DNA of 64,000 bases from CAZXYS01 sp964645005. Its GTDB lineage: Bacteria > Bacteroidota > Ignavibacteria > Kapaibacteriales > UBA2268. Shown in pieces: positions 34,108 through 44,036 of the stretch; position 1 is the first letter of the stretch, and each line of letters starts with the position of its first letter. A program made the position numbers and the translations under genes. The notes beneath the pieces were generated by a model. It worked only from the letters and a program-made list of their open reading frames with translations. It was not told the DNA's origin and made no database searches. The stretch lies in the NCBI GenBank assembly GCA_964645005.1, contig CAZXYS010000001.1, positions 158,753 through 222,752 on the forward strand. The letters are read 5' to 3'.

Positions 34108-35230
34108 AACTTCTGAAAGTCTGGTCCTTCCATACAATGTTTTGATTTAAAAGGAGTATCGGCAGGAAAGGTTCCAACAGCATCAGGAAAATTATTGTCG
34201 GGAAGACCCAGTATTTTAGTCTGTTTTGCTTGAGAACTCTCAACGGATAAAGTATAATGAAAAAATCGCCGAGCAGCCGAGTTAAAATTATAGCTATAAA
34301 CCAGATCCAGGCTCCCTGCGTTATTGAAACAATCAATCCGAGCCATTGTACTGCTGTCGATACAACAAAAATAGCTGCTCTCCAGCCAAGACCCATTCCG
34401 CCATTTGCCCAGCGATGATGTTGCCGTATGTATTCTTTGAAAGTATCAACGGGTTTCGTATACACCACTGCATCATAATCTAAAATATAGCGTGCTTCAC
34501 TGCCGCTTTTGATGACTGCTTTGAGTAATGCCAGATCTTCGGTTACGGAAAATGGGATATTTCTATACCCTCCGATTTTGTCCAAAGTTTCTTTTCTTAC
34601 TGATAGATTATTGCCGTAGCAGCCAAGATATTGCCCCCATCCTACGGCAGCCATTGCCATTGTATTGAGGAATATCCACTCGATAGCCTGTATCTTTTCA
34701 AAAATCCGGATGCCGGTTACTATTACAAAAGATGGAACAAGCCCGATTTTCCTGTCTTGAAAATTTCTGACAACGGCATTTATCCAGCCTGAACGAACAA
34801 GGCAGTCAGCGTCGGTCATAAGTATGATTTCCCCTTGGGCAATGTCCATACCAGCCTGTAAAGCGCCCGGTTTCCCTTTCAGGCTGCCGGATTTCTGGTT
34901 TTTTTCAACATTAATTATTTTTAAATTAGAGACTTCTCCTAAAAGCTGTTGTAATATCAAGCCGGTTTTATCTGTTGACCTGTCGTTAACGGCAATGATC
35001 TCAAATTTGTCTGCAGGGTATTCATTAGCCGCAACAGACTTAACGCTGTCGGCAATATTCTCTTCTTCGTTACGTGATGGAATAATCACCGAAACATAAG
35101 GGAAATATTCACTCTCTTTTGTTTCAGAAGATAATTTTCTCATTCTCAGTGAACCGGTAATAAAAAATAAAACCCTTAGAGCATATATTAGTACCGCACT
35201 TATTAGAATGATTGAACTTATTACCGTCAT
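34106..35230 (-). CDS. Membrane-bound family 2 glycosyltransferase
   Basis: 374 aa. A short N-terminal membrane segment (residues 3-25) is followed by a GT-A domain with VSVIIPSRNEEENIADSVKS, VNDRSTDKTG and the DxD-type metal site MTDADCLV. The acceptor-site motif QHHRWANGG (QxxRW) lies near residue 268. Three or four membrane helices end the protein (from about 285). This layout is that of processive or membrane glycosyltransferases that elongate polysaccharides or glycosylate lipids. Convergent with rplI and not in an obvious glycan cluster. The sugar donor and acceptor cannot be told. ATG at 35230. Confidence 0.85.
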   Translation of the reverse strand: MTVISSIILISAVLIYALRVLFFITGSLRMRKLSSETKESEYFPYVSVIIPSRNEEENIADSVKSVAANEYPADKFEIIAVNDRSTDKTGLILQQLLGEVSNLKIINVEKNQKSGSLKGKPGALQAGMDIAQGEIILMTDADCLVRSGWINAVVRNFQDRKIGLVPSFVIVTGIRIFEKIQAIEWIFLNTMAMAAVGWGQYLGCYGNNLSVRKETLDKIGGYRNIPFSVTEDLALLKAVIKSGSEARYILDYDAVVYTKPVDTFKEYIRQHHRWANGGMGLGWRAAIFVVSTAVQWLGLIVSITQGAWIWFIAIILTRLLGDFFIILYPLRVLKQNRLKYWVFPTIIFLMLLEPFLPILLLNQNIVWKDQTFRS

Positions 35231-35348
35231 ATCTTATCGGAAATCCGCGTGTTATTTAGCTTTTTTAGAACATTTAGTAGTAATTGAATCTACAATTTAC
35301 GAATTATTGTCTGAATAAATTGAAAAAATATGATCGCCATAAATTAAA

Positions 35349-36698
35349 ATGAATAAGAAAGTTGATTTATTAAATGGACCGATAGATTCTTCTTTAAGAA
35401 AATTTACACTGCCTCTTGCTTTCAGTTTCCTGATCCACATGCTTTATTCCTGGGTTGACACTTATTACGTGAGCAGACTTGGTACCGAAGCCATTGCTGC
35501 AATTGGAGTAAGCGAGATATTAATTTTCATTACATTTACAATCGGCAGCGGTTTTGGGATTGGAACAGGCATTGTCGTAGCGCGTAGAATAGGGGAAGGA
35601 GATCAAAAAGAAGCCGATTCCACTGCGACTCAGGCGGTAATAGTAATGCTCATTTTTTCGACTGTGCTTGCGTTAATATTATCATTTCTGGTGAAGCCTG
35701 CATTGCATCTTATGCAATTTTCCGGAAGGTCCGGTGAGCTGGCGGAAATATATTTAAAAGCATATCTTTTAGGGCTGCCCGGAACATTTTTAATATTTCA
35801 GATCAATGCCATTGTCCGTTCATCAGGGAATTCGGTCTTTCCAATGATTATACTGATTACCACATCAGTGCTGAATGCCGGTATATCGCCTCTGCTTGTA
35901 TTTGGGATAGGTCCTTTCCCCCGTCTGGAGATACAGGGTGCAGGTATTGCCACAGCTTTATCAAATATTTCCGGTGCAGTTATTTCTCTATATGCTGTTA
36001 AGAGAAATTATACGCCGGTGAATTTCGCATTTAAGGGATTTCGCTTTAATCCGCAAATAATACTAAGGATATTAAGAATTGGTTTCCCTGCTTCATTGCA
36101 GCTTATGACCGTAAGTATTAACAGAGTGGCTCTTATCACCCTCACCAAAACTTTCGGAACTACAGTGGTAGCTGCATATACTCTTGGATTGAAACTTGAT
36201 CTGTTCGTATTGATGCCTATCTTTGCCAGCGGAACGGCGGTTGAAATAACCACCGGGCAGAATCTGGGCGCTAAGAACCTTGAAAGGGTATTTGCATATT
36301 ATCGTTCAGCAATTAAACAACTTGCAATATTGATGAGTCTTCTTGGATTAATGGTCTTTTTCTTTGGGGAATATTTCGTAATGATTTTCACAAATGATAA
36401 AGAGATACTTGACACGGCGGGAATTTACCTGAAAATAGTTGCATTTGCATATCTTCCGTTTTCCGTGGGCTCCATTTCTTTACGGACAATTAACGGAGGC
36501 GGCGGCACTTTTCGAAGTCTGTTTATAATCGTCACTATGCTTCTTATTATTCAATTACCCCTTGCGTATTTACTATCTGTGCACACTTCATTAGACGAGG
36601 CAGGCATCTGGACGGCTGCTTTGATTAGCCAGTTGTTCTATGCTATTACAGGTTATTATCAAATTAAAAAGCAAAAATGGATAAAAAAGAATGTCTGA
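35349..36698 (+). CDS. MATE family efflux transporter
   Basis: 449 aa with about 12 membrane segments and the two-fold repeat of MATE transporters. The start (LNGPIDSSLRKFTLPLAFSF, then YSWVDTYYVSRLGTEAIAAIG) and the phrases GSGFGIGTGIVVARRIGEGD and TALSNISGAVISLYAV are typical. The second half has EITTGQNLGAKNLERVFAYY. MATE proteins export drugs and metabolites using Na+ or H+ gradients. The substrate and coupling ion cannot be read from sequence. It stands alone, divergent from the glycosyltransferase gene (gap about 118 bases). ATG at 35349. Confidence 0.9.
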   Translation: MNKKVDLLNGPIDSSLRKFTLPLAFSFLIHMLYSWVDTYYVSRLGTEAIAAIGVSEILIFITFTIGSGFGIGTGIVVARRIGEGDQKEADSTATQAVIVMLIFSTVLALILSFLVKPALHLMQFSGRSGELAEIYLKAYLLGLPGTFLIFQINAIVRSSGNSVFPMIILITTSVLNAGISPLLVFGIGPFPRLEIQGAGIATALSNISGAVISLYAVKRNYTPVNFAFKGFRFNPQIILRILRIGFPASLQLMTVSINRVALITLTKTFGTTVVAAYTLGLKLDLFVLMPIFASGTAVEITTGQNLGAKNLERVFAYYRSAIKQLAILMSLLGLMVFFFGEYFVMIFTNDKEILDTAGIYLKIVAFAYLPFSVGSISLRTINGGGGTFRSLFIIVTMLLIIQLPLAYLLSVHTSLDEAGIWTAALISQLFYAITGYYQIKKQKWIKKNV

Positions 36699-37242
36699 TT
36701 AAATTTCAAAGAAAGTTAACTCTATTGATTTTAAATTTTCCATATATTATATTTAGTAAAATTTCTTCTGTATCCCATTTTGTTGCACCCATTTTCGATA
36801 AATTTATATTCAAAATAATATAAATTTATTCTAATTATGAATACTTATTAATATTGATTGTGATAAAAGGAGTCGTTATATGAGTTATATATTAATTTTA
36901 AGTTAAATAATATTAATTTAAGCTAATATCGAAAAAAAATTTAAAAAAAAATGAAATTTTCTGAGACGTTTTTGCATTTAATGTGTCACTGATTAACAGA
37001 AGCTCAACAAAACATAAAAGAAGAATAGAAATCTGATTGGATCAATATTCTTTTACAGTTAGAGCAAAAATAAGAACAAGTTCTTTGAAAACCGGGTGTT
37101 TTTTAGCAAAGGCTAAAAAAAGATCAAATTAAATAGGCTCAAATGTTAAAGAATTGTTGGGAAAAGTCCAATATTTTATTATTTTCGTTGATTGTAAATA
37201 AATACGAATCACTTGTTAGACTAAAAATACGGATTTATATCA
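36699..37242. other. 544-bp AT-rich gap with possible leader elements
   Basis: No conventional gene. It holds a 9-codon mini-ORF (36880-36906, MSYILILS) preceded by a perfect SD (AAAGGAG, 7-base spacing). It also holds a boxA-like string GTTCTTTGAAAAC (37080-37092) followed closely by the hairpin TTTTTTAGC-AAAG-GCTAAAAAA (37099-37120). These could form a long regulated leader for the gene at 37243, but chance is not excluded in such AT-rich DNA. Confidence 0.35.
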
Positions 37243-38934
37243 ATGCAAATCGAAGGTTCAAAGATTTTAATATTCGGCGGATGGGGACTTGTAGGTTCTG
37301 CGATCTGCCACAAGCTTATGGAACATTCACCCTCACAATTAATTGTATCTTCGTTGAGGCAGTCCGAAGCCGAAGATGCAGTTGAGCATCTGCGAAAGGA
37401 ATATTCCGATTGCGACCCGAATATGTTTGTCCCAAAATGGGGAAATATCTTCACAAGAACGGAATGGAAAGATGATTGGTGGGGTGATATCATAGAAGAT
37501 GACCAAAGACGAAAAGGTGTTGTAAAGGATATTTTCAACGAATTGGACGAAGAGATTGTCAAAAAATCGGCACTGTATTCACTGGTGGAAGAAACTAAGC
37601 CGGATATAGTGATTGATTGCGTCAACACAGCAACAGCAATAGCATATCTCGATATTTATAACACAACATTAAATGTAGTTAGAGAAATCGAGGAAAACAA
37701 TATAGACAGCAGCGATGTGGAAAAACTGATGACAAGCTCTTATATCCCGCAATTAATAAGACATATCCAGATTCTTAACAGGGCTTTGAACGATAACAAA
37801 GCTAAATGCTACCTCAAGATTGGAACAAGTGGTACCGGCGGTATGGGAATGAACATCCCCTATACGCACAGCGAAGAAAGACCTTCCAGAGTTCTTCTTT
37901 CCAAAACTGCGGTAGCCGGGGCTCACAGCTTGCTGCTTTTCCTTTTGGCAAGAACCCCCGAAGGTCCTGTCGTTAAGGAAATTAAACCAACTGCTGCCAT
38001 TGCCTGGAAACGGATAGCCTACGATAAGGTTAAAAAAGGCGGAAAACCAATTCAAATGGTTGACATGCCGCACGAGAAAGCAAGAAAAGTCAACGGCAGT
38101 TTCAAGTTTGGCGACATCAACGACATTGAAGATCTTGGGGAAGATTACCAATCGGTCTTTATAGATACAGGCGAAAACGGTATCTTTTCTAAAGGAGAAT
38201 TTGAAGCTATTAGCTCCCTCGGTCAGATGGAAATTGTTACACCGGAAGAAATAGCTGCCTACGCTGTCTTCGAATTAGCCGGCGGCAATACAGGTAAGGA
38301 CTTTATTCAGGGATTGGACAGCTTCACTCTTGGACCAACCTATCGCGGCGGATTATTGCAAAATTCGGCTCTCGACAAAATCAAAGCTCTCGAAAAACAG
38401 CATAATATCGACAGTGTCGCATTTGAATTACTGGGTCCGCCGAGATTATCAAAACTGCTTTTCGAAGCCTTCCTGATTAAGAAAGTAGCAGGTTCCATGA
38501 GTGATGCCATCTATTATCAACCGGAGGATCTGGCAAATGAAGCCAATAAATTGATCAAGTTTGATGCTGAATTACGTTCCGAGATATTGTCTATCGGTTT
38601 GGTAATTCTCTTGCCCGACGGCAATAATTACCTGAGAGGCAAACAGGTGAAAATACCTGTAAGCCGCGGGAAATCCGAACCAGAACTCACACGGGAAAAC
38701 GTGGAGCAGTGGTGCTGCGAAGGCTGGCTGGATTTAAGACCATCCAACTTTAAAGAATGGCAAAAGAGATTCAAAAATATCATCGAGCAGGCTAATAGTA
38801 TCCCCGAAGATGAAACAAGTTCCAGATTCACTTACACTAAAGAATATTGGCAGGAATTCGAAACTATTGACGAAGGCAAAATCGCCGGTTGGATATTTGA
38901 ATTCGAAGATAAAGGATGGAGATTCAAAAGATAA
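37243..38934 (+). CDS. Large SDR-type NAD(P)-binding protein, function unknown
   Basis: 563 aa. A Rossmann nucleotide-binding start is clear: SKILIFGGWGLVGSAICHKL, with the GxxGxxG glycines at about residues 12-18, a following helix, and DIVIDCVNTATAIAY as the fourth strand. A Ser/Thr-rich active-site-like stretch (KIGTSGTGGMGMNIPYTHSE) ends with a Tyr but lacks the plain YxxxK. The C-terminal ~250 residues are not recognised and include a Trp-rich end (VEQWCCEGWLDLRPSNFKEW). It is much longer than ordinary SDR enzymes (250-350 aa). Single gene, after a long AT-rich leader and before the giant T9SS genes. A role in sugar or lipid metabolism is possible but unsupported. Confidence 0.6.
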   Translation: MQIEGSKILIFGGWGLVGSAICHKLMEHSPSQLIVSSLRQSEAEDAVEHLRKEYSDCDPNMFVPKWGNIFTRTEWKDDWWGDIIEDDQRRKGVVKDIFNELDEEIVKKSALYSLVEETKPDIVIDCVNTATAIAYLDIYNTTLNVVREIEENNIDSSDVEKLMTSSYIPQLIRHIQILNRALNDNKAKCYLKIGTSGTGGMGMNIPYTHSEERPSRVLLSKTAVAGAHSLLLFLLARTPEGPVVKEIKPTAAIAWKRIAYDKVKKGGKPIQMVDMPHEKARKVNGSFKFGDINDIEDLGEDYQSVFIDTGENGIFSKGEFEAISSLGQMEIVTPEEIAAYAVFELAGGNTGKDFIQGLDSFTLGPTYRGGLLQNSALDKIKALEKQHNIDSVAFELLGPPRLSKLLFEAFLIKKVAGSMSDAIYYQPEDLANEANKLIKFDAELRSEILSIGLVILLPDGNNYLRGKQVKIPVSRGKSEPELTRENVEQWCCEGWLDLRPSNFKEWQKRFKNIIEQANSIPEDETSSRFTYTKEYWQEFETIDEGKIAGWIFEFEDKGWRFKR

Positions 38935-39016
38935 TTATGAAAAATTTAAATATGATAAAATTAACTATTTTAATTAATTCAAGGGGTTTGTACCATAAAT
39001 ATTTTAGGAGTACTTA

Positions 39017-42000
39017 ATGAAAAGGTTAATACTTTTACTCATCCTCGCGTTCACTATTACCAGTTTTGGCTTAGAAGCCAAAGATGGCAAAAATAATGGC
39101 GACGAGGTACTGCGAAAGTCGGAATTTCTCGACTTGACCCAACCGGGGAACACAAGTTTCCCAAGGCCTTTCAATGAACTTAATAACCCGAATACGCAAG
39201 GAGCGATTTCAACGGGCTATTACTTCGTTGACAGTGAATCAGACGCCGGCGACGAATGGAGACCTTCTCCCGAGATCGTCGACACTACTGTCGACCCGAC
39301 TACCTGGTTCAGAATTCTATCTGGTCCAAGACAGGCTAAGGTCGACAACAGCTACAGAGAATTCTGGGAACAAAATCCTGATGAAGGATTGCGTTTCTTC
39401 AGAAATCCTGCTCTGCCTGACAACCCGGGTCCCGGAAGAAACTTCTTCCTGGATTTAAGCAACAGTGATTGCTTCGACTGCCATACTGACTCGACAGACG
39501 ACGCAATCGCAGGACCAATCCCAATCAAATTCCCGTTCTATTTCAACGGTTTGCGCTTTGACAGTTTCTATGTTGGAACTAATGGTATCGTAGTTCTGTC
39601 CAACAGAAGATATCATTATGACAACGAAGGAAACAGAGTGGTGCCTGCCGGTTCAGAAATGGGTGCTTATGACCCAATGAGTAATGATTGGTTTGCCCGC
39701 GGCAGAAATATGTCAGCTTACAATCAGGGCTTGACTGACCCGACCGACGATAACTACGGCTACAGATATTCTGTTTGCGGTGGTAATCCCGAGGGCAGCC
39801 GTTACGGTGGTATCCGTACCAGACCTGCAAGTAATCCCAACTCTAATAATCTCGGTAGATTGGGTAACTTCGCTCAGGTAATAGCTCCTTTCTGGGCTGA
39901 CATGCACCTGTCCCAGTACAACGCTGTTGATAATGAAATTGATGACCACGGAAAAGTTTACTACAAACGTGATAGAGTAGGTAATGAACTTATTATCTAT
40001 TTCATCAACGTTGCTCCGGCAAGAACGAAATACAACCATATCGGTCAGGGATACAATGCTCCTATGAATCGCAGGTTAGGTCATCAGAACTATACCTCAT
40101 CTTCAGCTCAGGTAAAACTTGACCGCCGCGACAGCAGTGTAACAATTACTTACGAATCATTCATCGGCAACGTTGTTATTTCCGGACGCGGCTATGATGC
40201 AAAACTGATCTTCCGCGCCAGTACCACAAGTGGTGTACGCGGATTCGCACGCCACATCAATTATGGTCAAGGCGGCGGCACACAAACACCGTGGGCATAT
40301 TACTACGAGCAGATGACACATTACCATAACTGTTTGATATCAACTGCGGTATCTTATCCCAGCAATTATCTGTCGATCAAATTCAAACAGTGGAAAAACA
40401 CACTGCGAGTCGTAGATATTCAGTATCGCATAAGAAGTAAAGATCCTGATGCAAATCTTGACTTTGATCCGGATGGCTGCAGGGACTGCCTCATAAAAGA
40501 TCCTAGAAATTACGAATTGCTCGCAGGTCACGAAAGACTGGGCGCAATTCAGCCAGTAGCATTGATCCAGAATATTTCAAATAATATTCAGGGACCAAAT
40601 GGAATAAACTTCCAACCACAGGAAATGAACTTCAGGGCAAGATTCTTAATCAAGAACCAGGCTACGGAAAGGATCGTGTATAACAGATTCGTACCTATCG
40701 ACAGCTTATGTCTTTCATTGCCGGACTCGTTGTCCCACATGTGTAAAGGCAATCCTAATATAAGCGTACGCTATGTCAAGGTATCGAAAGACAAGTCAGG
40801 TAATTACGAAGCTGAAGAACATTCACCAATACTGCCGAACAACTACAACGGAATTCCGCCTTATGGCTTTGTACAGGTTATGTTCCCGCCATTTGAGCCA
40901 AACGAATTCCTTCCAAACCATATCGGCAGACTGCAGGCATTCGTTATAGCCGAACCGCAGGATCCTCAAACAGGCAGGGGTTTCGGCGATGAATGGCCCT
41001 TTGACGATACAACGAGCGTACAGTTGTTCTCAATGAACAGACTTGATGAGTTCAAAGATGATGTAACTCATTACCACATCATTGGCAACAACCCGATGCC
41101 CTCAACTCTGAAATGGGTTAACATCGAAGCAACTATCGCTTCCGGTGATGATGTATCACATCATCCGCTGCCGCCGCGCGGTGAATTCCCTGCAACTAAC
41201 AATCTTGACTTTCAACTGAGTAAAAATGAAATTGACTTTACAAACTTCAGGCTGAGGTCACCGGTCATTGAAATGAACCGTAAATTTTTGAGCGGTCTTG
41301 ATATGTCATCCGGTCAAAGCGATTATGCAGGCGATGAAATCCGCTCATTCCCGATCAATCTTCTCCGGGGTGAACCGGCTTATAAAGCTGTACTTTCCGT
41401 ATCATTCCAGAGAACAGCAAAACAAAGAGACTGGCCCAGAGGCTGGAGCGACAATATGCTCGTCGGTATCGAGCCAAGACCTTTCATAAACGGTGACGAT
41501 CTGTCCTGGATGGGCCGCAAATGGAAAGGCGGAAACTATAACTGGGGAAGTACCGCATCCTACTATCCTGATGAGATCAGAGTAGAACTTATGGCTCCCA
41601 GTCCCGATGGAATTCACTATATAACAAACGTTGAAGAAGATAGATGGAATATCCATCCACGCAGAGGCGGTCTGAAACCTATTACAGGAGAGCCAGCCTA
41701 CAGATTATACGGCTCTAACGGTCACTTTACCGGCTTCTTAGAGTCAGATCCTGATTCTTCGCTCGAACAGTCAAACTGGAATGATCGTCAGGGCGGCTTC
41801 AGAGGCGATGCCTATGACGAAGGTATTGACTATGAATTCCAGAAGGCATACGTTGCCATTCCTGATACCTTCATTAATGCACAGAATCAGGGCGCCAAGA
41901 ACTTCAGATTCAGAATCAGAGTATATGCAAGTAACGACAAGAAATGTCTTACCTGTATCCCTGATGACGACGACCAGTTCTATGTGGACAACGTTAAGAT

Positions 42001-43885
42001 CCTGAGAAAATCAGAGATCACCGACATCGAAGTAAGTAAAGTAAGTATAAGATGGCCCTACACAGTGGCGCCGGCATCACAGGCAGAAAAAATCCCTGTG
42101 TCAGTTAAATTGAGTAACAACACTTCAGTCATGGCACCTCAATACTGGGTGAAAGTCAAGATATTCAAAGGCGGAGGTGATGATATACCACCGGCATGGG
42201 AGGCAATATACTGCGAAACAAAATCAGTTCCTTTCCACAGTGAAAGAGAAGATGAGATTATAGATATGCCCAAATGGAATGCACGAGATCACGGACCGGG
42301 TGAATATAAGATCGTAGCCAACATTATTATTGAAGGCGGCGACCTTGAACCGTTCAACGATACTACTTACACTGATGTTGAACTGCAATTCGGTGATGTC
42401 TTCGCTTATGATCCTGTACAAAATCCAAGGAACAATGTTGAAGATAACCAGTTTACAGGTGTTCTCGGACGTGGTCTGACACTTTACGGCGCTGCATTCG
42501 GTGGAGTTGGTAATATCAGACGCATAAACTATGGTTCTTATACAACGGAACACGCAGCAGGCGCAAGAGCCGGATCAGGTTCCGGTCAGATAGCTGCGAA
42601 ATTCAAGCTTGTCAGAGCTGACACAATCAAAGGCTTCCAGGCATTCTACGGAAGACTCAGTGCTTCTCCTGATAATATATCTCTTGCTATCTACACAGAC
42701 CGGAATGACTTCGTTCCGAATCAAATTGTACCTGGTTCACTTATCTACAAACTGCGTGGATATGACGATGAAAGAGACACTCTGGCTTACGATGAATACG
42801 TAACTCACTTGCTGGATGATCCGGTAATTCTTCCGGCAGGTACATACTGGGTAGTTGTCGCACAGCTTGGTCACGATGGTATCGAGCTTGGTGCTTCAAA
42901 AACAAGAATGGGTATGAGAACAACAAACTGTTATGTCCAGCCAATTATTACTCAGACTAAGACTATCGGTCAGAGCGGTTTCCACCTGATGATCGAGAAG
43001 AACTTCAGGAAGAGGATCAATATTGGCCAAGAATACAGGCTGATAAACGATAACTTCTTCGCAGTTGAAAATACGCGCGGAAGTAACGAATGGATGGCAT
43101 TTATGCCAACTGTCGGTAACCCGGCTTATGCTCACCTCGATCACTTCGGTGCAGTTGACAACGGTGCTACTGTCACTCTGTCACGCGGCGGATGGATCCC
43201 GATGTTGAGACCATATCTCGGTGAAAAACCATCAGGTGAGAAGATCGGTGAATATGATCCTTGCCCGGAGGATATTCCTGTCGAACTTACAAGCTTCGAC
43301 GGTGTAATGAGCAGAGGCAGAATCGATCTCATGTGGGAAACTGCTTCGGAAACCAACAACTACGGCTTCTATGTTGAAAGAAGAGTAGCAACCGATGATC
43401 CTAATGCAGAATGGAACAAGATCACAATGGTCAAGAGCAAAGCAGGCGAAAACGGCAACTCGAATGCAACTCTTAGCTACACATACAAAGACTATGATGT
43501 AACACCTAATACAACATATCAGTACCGGCTGCGCCAGCTTGATATCGACGGTACGGAAGCATGCGAATGCTCAGATATCATTTCCGTCACTTACGATCAG
43601 GCTTATGCTCTCGATCTGAAGCAGAATTCACCTAACCCGTTCTCTGACTTTACTAACATCAAATTTACCGTTCCCGAAAGGCAGCATGTCAAGGTTGAAG
43701 TTCTTGACATCTATGGTAACGTAGTTTACACAGTTGTCGATGATCAGCTTTCAGCCGGAACGCATGATACCTTTAACTGGAAAGGTATTGATCAGAGTGG
43801 TAAGAAAGTCGCAAATGGTACTTATATTTGCAGACTTACTGCCGGCGACAAAGTAAGAACGAATAAGATGACAATTACCAGATAA
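39017..43885 (+). CDS. Giant T9SS-secreted protein with CXXCH motif (intact copy)
   Basis: 1622 aa. Signal peptide (residues 1 to about 21), then a large beta-rich ectodomain of unknown family. A CXXCH motif (CFDCH, residues 152-156) and two CXXC motifs (CRDC and CLTC) are conserved in the paralogue downstream. The segment RIDLMWETASETNNYGFYVE and YRLRQLDIDGTE form a fibronectin-like unit, and the last ~90 residues are a T9SS/FlgD-like sorting domain (KQNSPNPFSDFTNIKFT to RTNKMTITR). Presumably exported through SprA to the surface. AGGAG precedes the ATG with good spacing, and a terminator follows (43935-43970). Its 151-base distance from the second copy indicates tandem duplication. Function is unknown. 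Confidence 0.8.
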   Translation: MKRLILLLILAFTITSFGLEAKDGKNNGDEVLRKSEFLDLTQPGNTSFPRPFNELNNPNTQGAISTGYYFVDSESDAGDEWRPSPEIVDTTVDPTTWFRILSGPRQAKVDNSYREFWEQNPDEGLRFFRNPALPDNPGPGRNFFLDLSNSDCFDCHTDSTDDAIAGPIPIKFPFYFNGLRFDSFYVGTNGIVVLSNRRYHYDNEGNRVVPAGSEMGAYDPMSNDWFARGRNMSAYNQGLTDPTDDNYGYRYSVCGGNPEGSRYGGIRTRPASNPNSNNLGRLGNFAQVIAPFWADMHLSQYNAVDNEIDDHGKVYYKRDRVGNELIIYFINVAPARTKYNHIGQGYNAPMNRRLGHQNYTSSSAQVKLDRRDSSVTITYESFIGNVVISGRGYDAKLIFRASTTSGVRGFARHINYGQGGGTQTPWAYYYEQMTHYHNCLISTAVSYPSNYLSIKFKQWKNTLRVVDIQYRIRSKDPDANLDFDPDGCRDCLIKDPRNYELLAGHERLGAIQPVALIQNISNNIQGPNGINFQPQEMNFRARFLIKNQATERIVYNRFVPIDSLCLSLPDSLSHMCKGNPNISVRYVKVSKDKSGNYEAEEHSPILPNNYNGIPPYGFVQVMFPPFEPNEFLPNHIGRLQAFVIAEPQDPQTGRGFGDEWPFDDTTSVQLFSMNRLDEFKDDVTHYHIIGNNPMPSTLKWVNIEATIASGDDVSHHPLPPRGEFPATNNLDFQLSKNEIDFTNFRLRSPVIEMNRKFLSGLDMSSGQSDYAGDEIRSFPINLLRGEPAYKAVLSVSFQRTAKQRDWPRGWSDNMLVGIEPRPFINGDDLSWMGRKWKGGNYNWGSTASYYPDEIRVELMAPSPDGIHYITNVEEDRWNIHPRRGGLKPITGEPAYRLYGSNGHFTGFLESDPDSSLEQSNWNDRQGGFRGDAYDEGIDYEFQKAYVAIPDTFINAQNQGAKNFRFRIRVYASNDKKCLTCIPDDDDQFYVDNVKILRKSEITDIEVSKVSIRWPYTVAPASQAEKIPVSVKLSNNTSVMAPQYWVKVKIFKGGGDDIPPAWEAIYCETKSVPFHSEREDEIIDMPKWNARDHGPGEYKIVANIIIEGGDLEPFNDTTYTDVELQFGDVFAYDPVQNPRNNVEDNQFTGVLGRGLTLYGAAFGGVGNIRRINYGSYTTEHAAGARAGSGSGQIAAKFKLVRADTIKGFQAFYGRLSASPDNISLAIYTDRNDFVPNQIVPGSLIYKLRGYDDERDTLAYDEYVTHLLDDPVILPAGTYWVVVAQLGHDGIELGASKTRMGMRTTNCYVQPIITQTKTIGQSGFHLMIEKNFRKRINIGQEYRLINDNFFAVENTRGSNEWMAFMPTVGNPAYAHLDHFGAVDNGATVTLSRGGWIPMLRPYLGEKPSGEKIGEYDPCPEDIPVELTSFDGVMSRGRIDLMWETASETNNYGFYVERRVATDDPNAEWNKITMVKSKAGENGNSNATLSYTYKDYDVTPNTTYQYRLRQLDIDGTEACECSDIISVTYDQAYALDLKQNSPNPFSDFTNIKFTVPERQHVKVEVLDIYGNVVYTVVDDQLSAGTHDTFNWKGIDQSGKKVANGTYICRLTAGDKVRTNKMTITR

Positions 43886-43934
43886 TTAGTTGAACACATA
43901 CTAAAATTAGGTTAATTGTCATAAGCCAATATAT

Positions 43935-43970
43935 CAGCCCTCTGGTTAAAAACGGAGGGCTGTTTTTTTT
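43935..43970 (+). terminator. Rho-independent terminator between the giant paralogues
   Basis: Stem CAGCCCTC (43935-43942) with GAGGGCTG (43955-43962), 12-base loop, then eight T (43963-43970). Confidence 0.9.
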
Positions 43971-44036
43971 AAAAAAAACTTTTCCGGTGCCTTAACGACT
44001 TAAAAAATTGTTCTTAAAATTATTGGGAGATGCCTT

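Noticed and set aside
36880..36906. 9-codon ORF MSYILILS as a real leader-peptide gene
   Set aside because: The SD is ideal, but the peptide has no regulatory codon run and lies 340 bases from the next gene; kept only as part of the leader observation.
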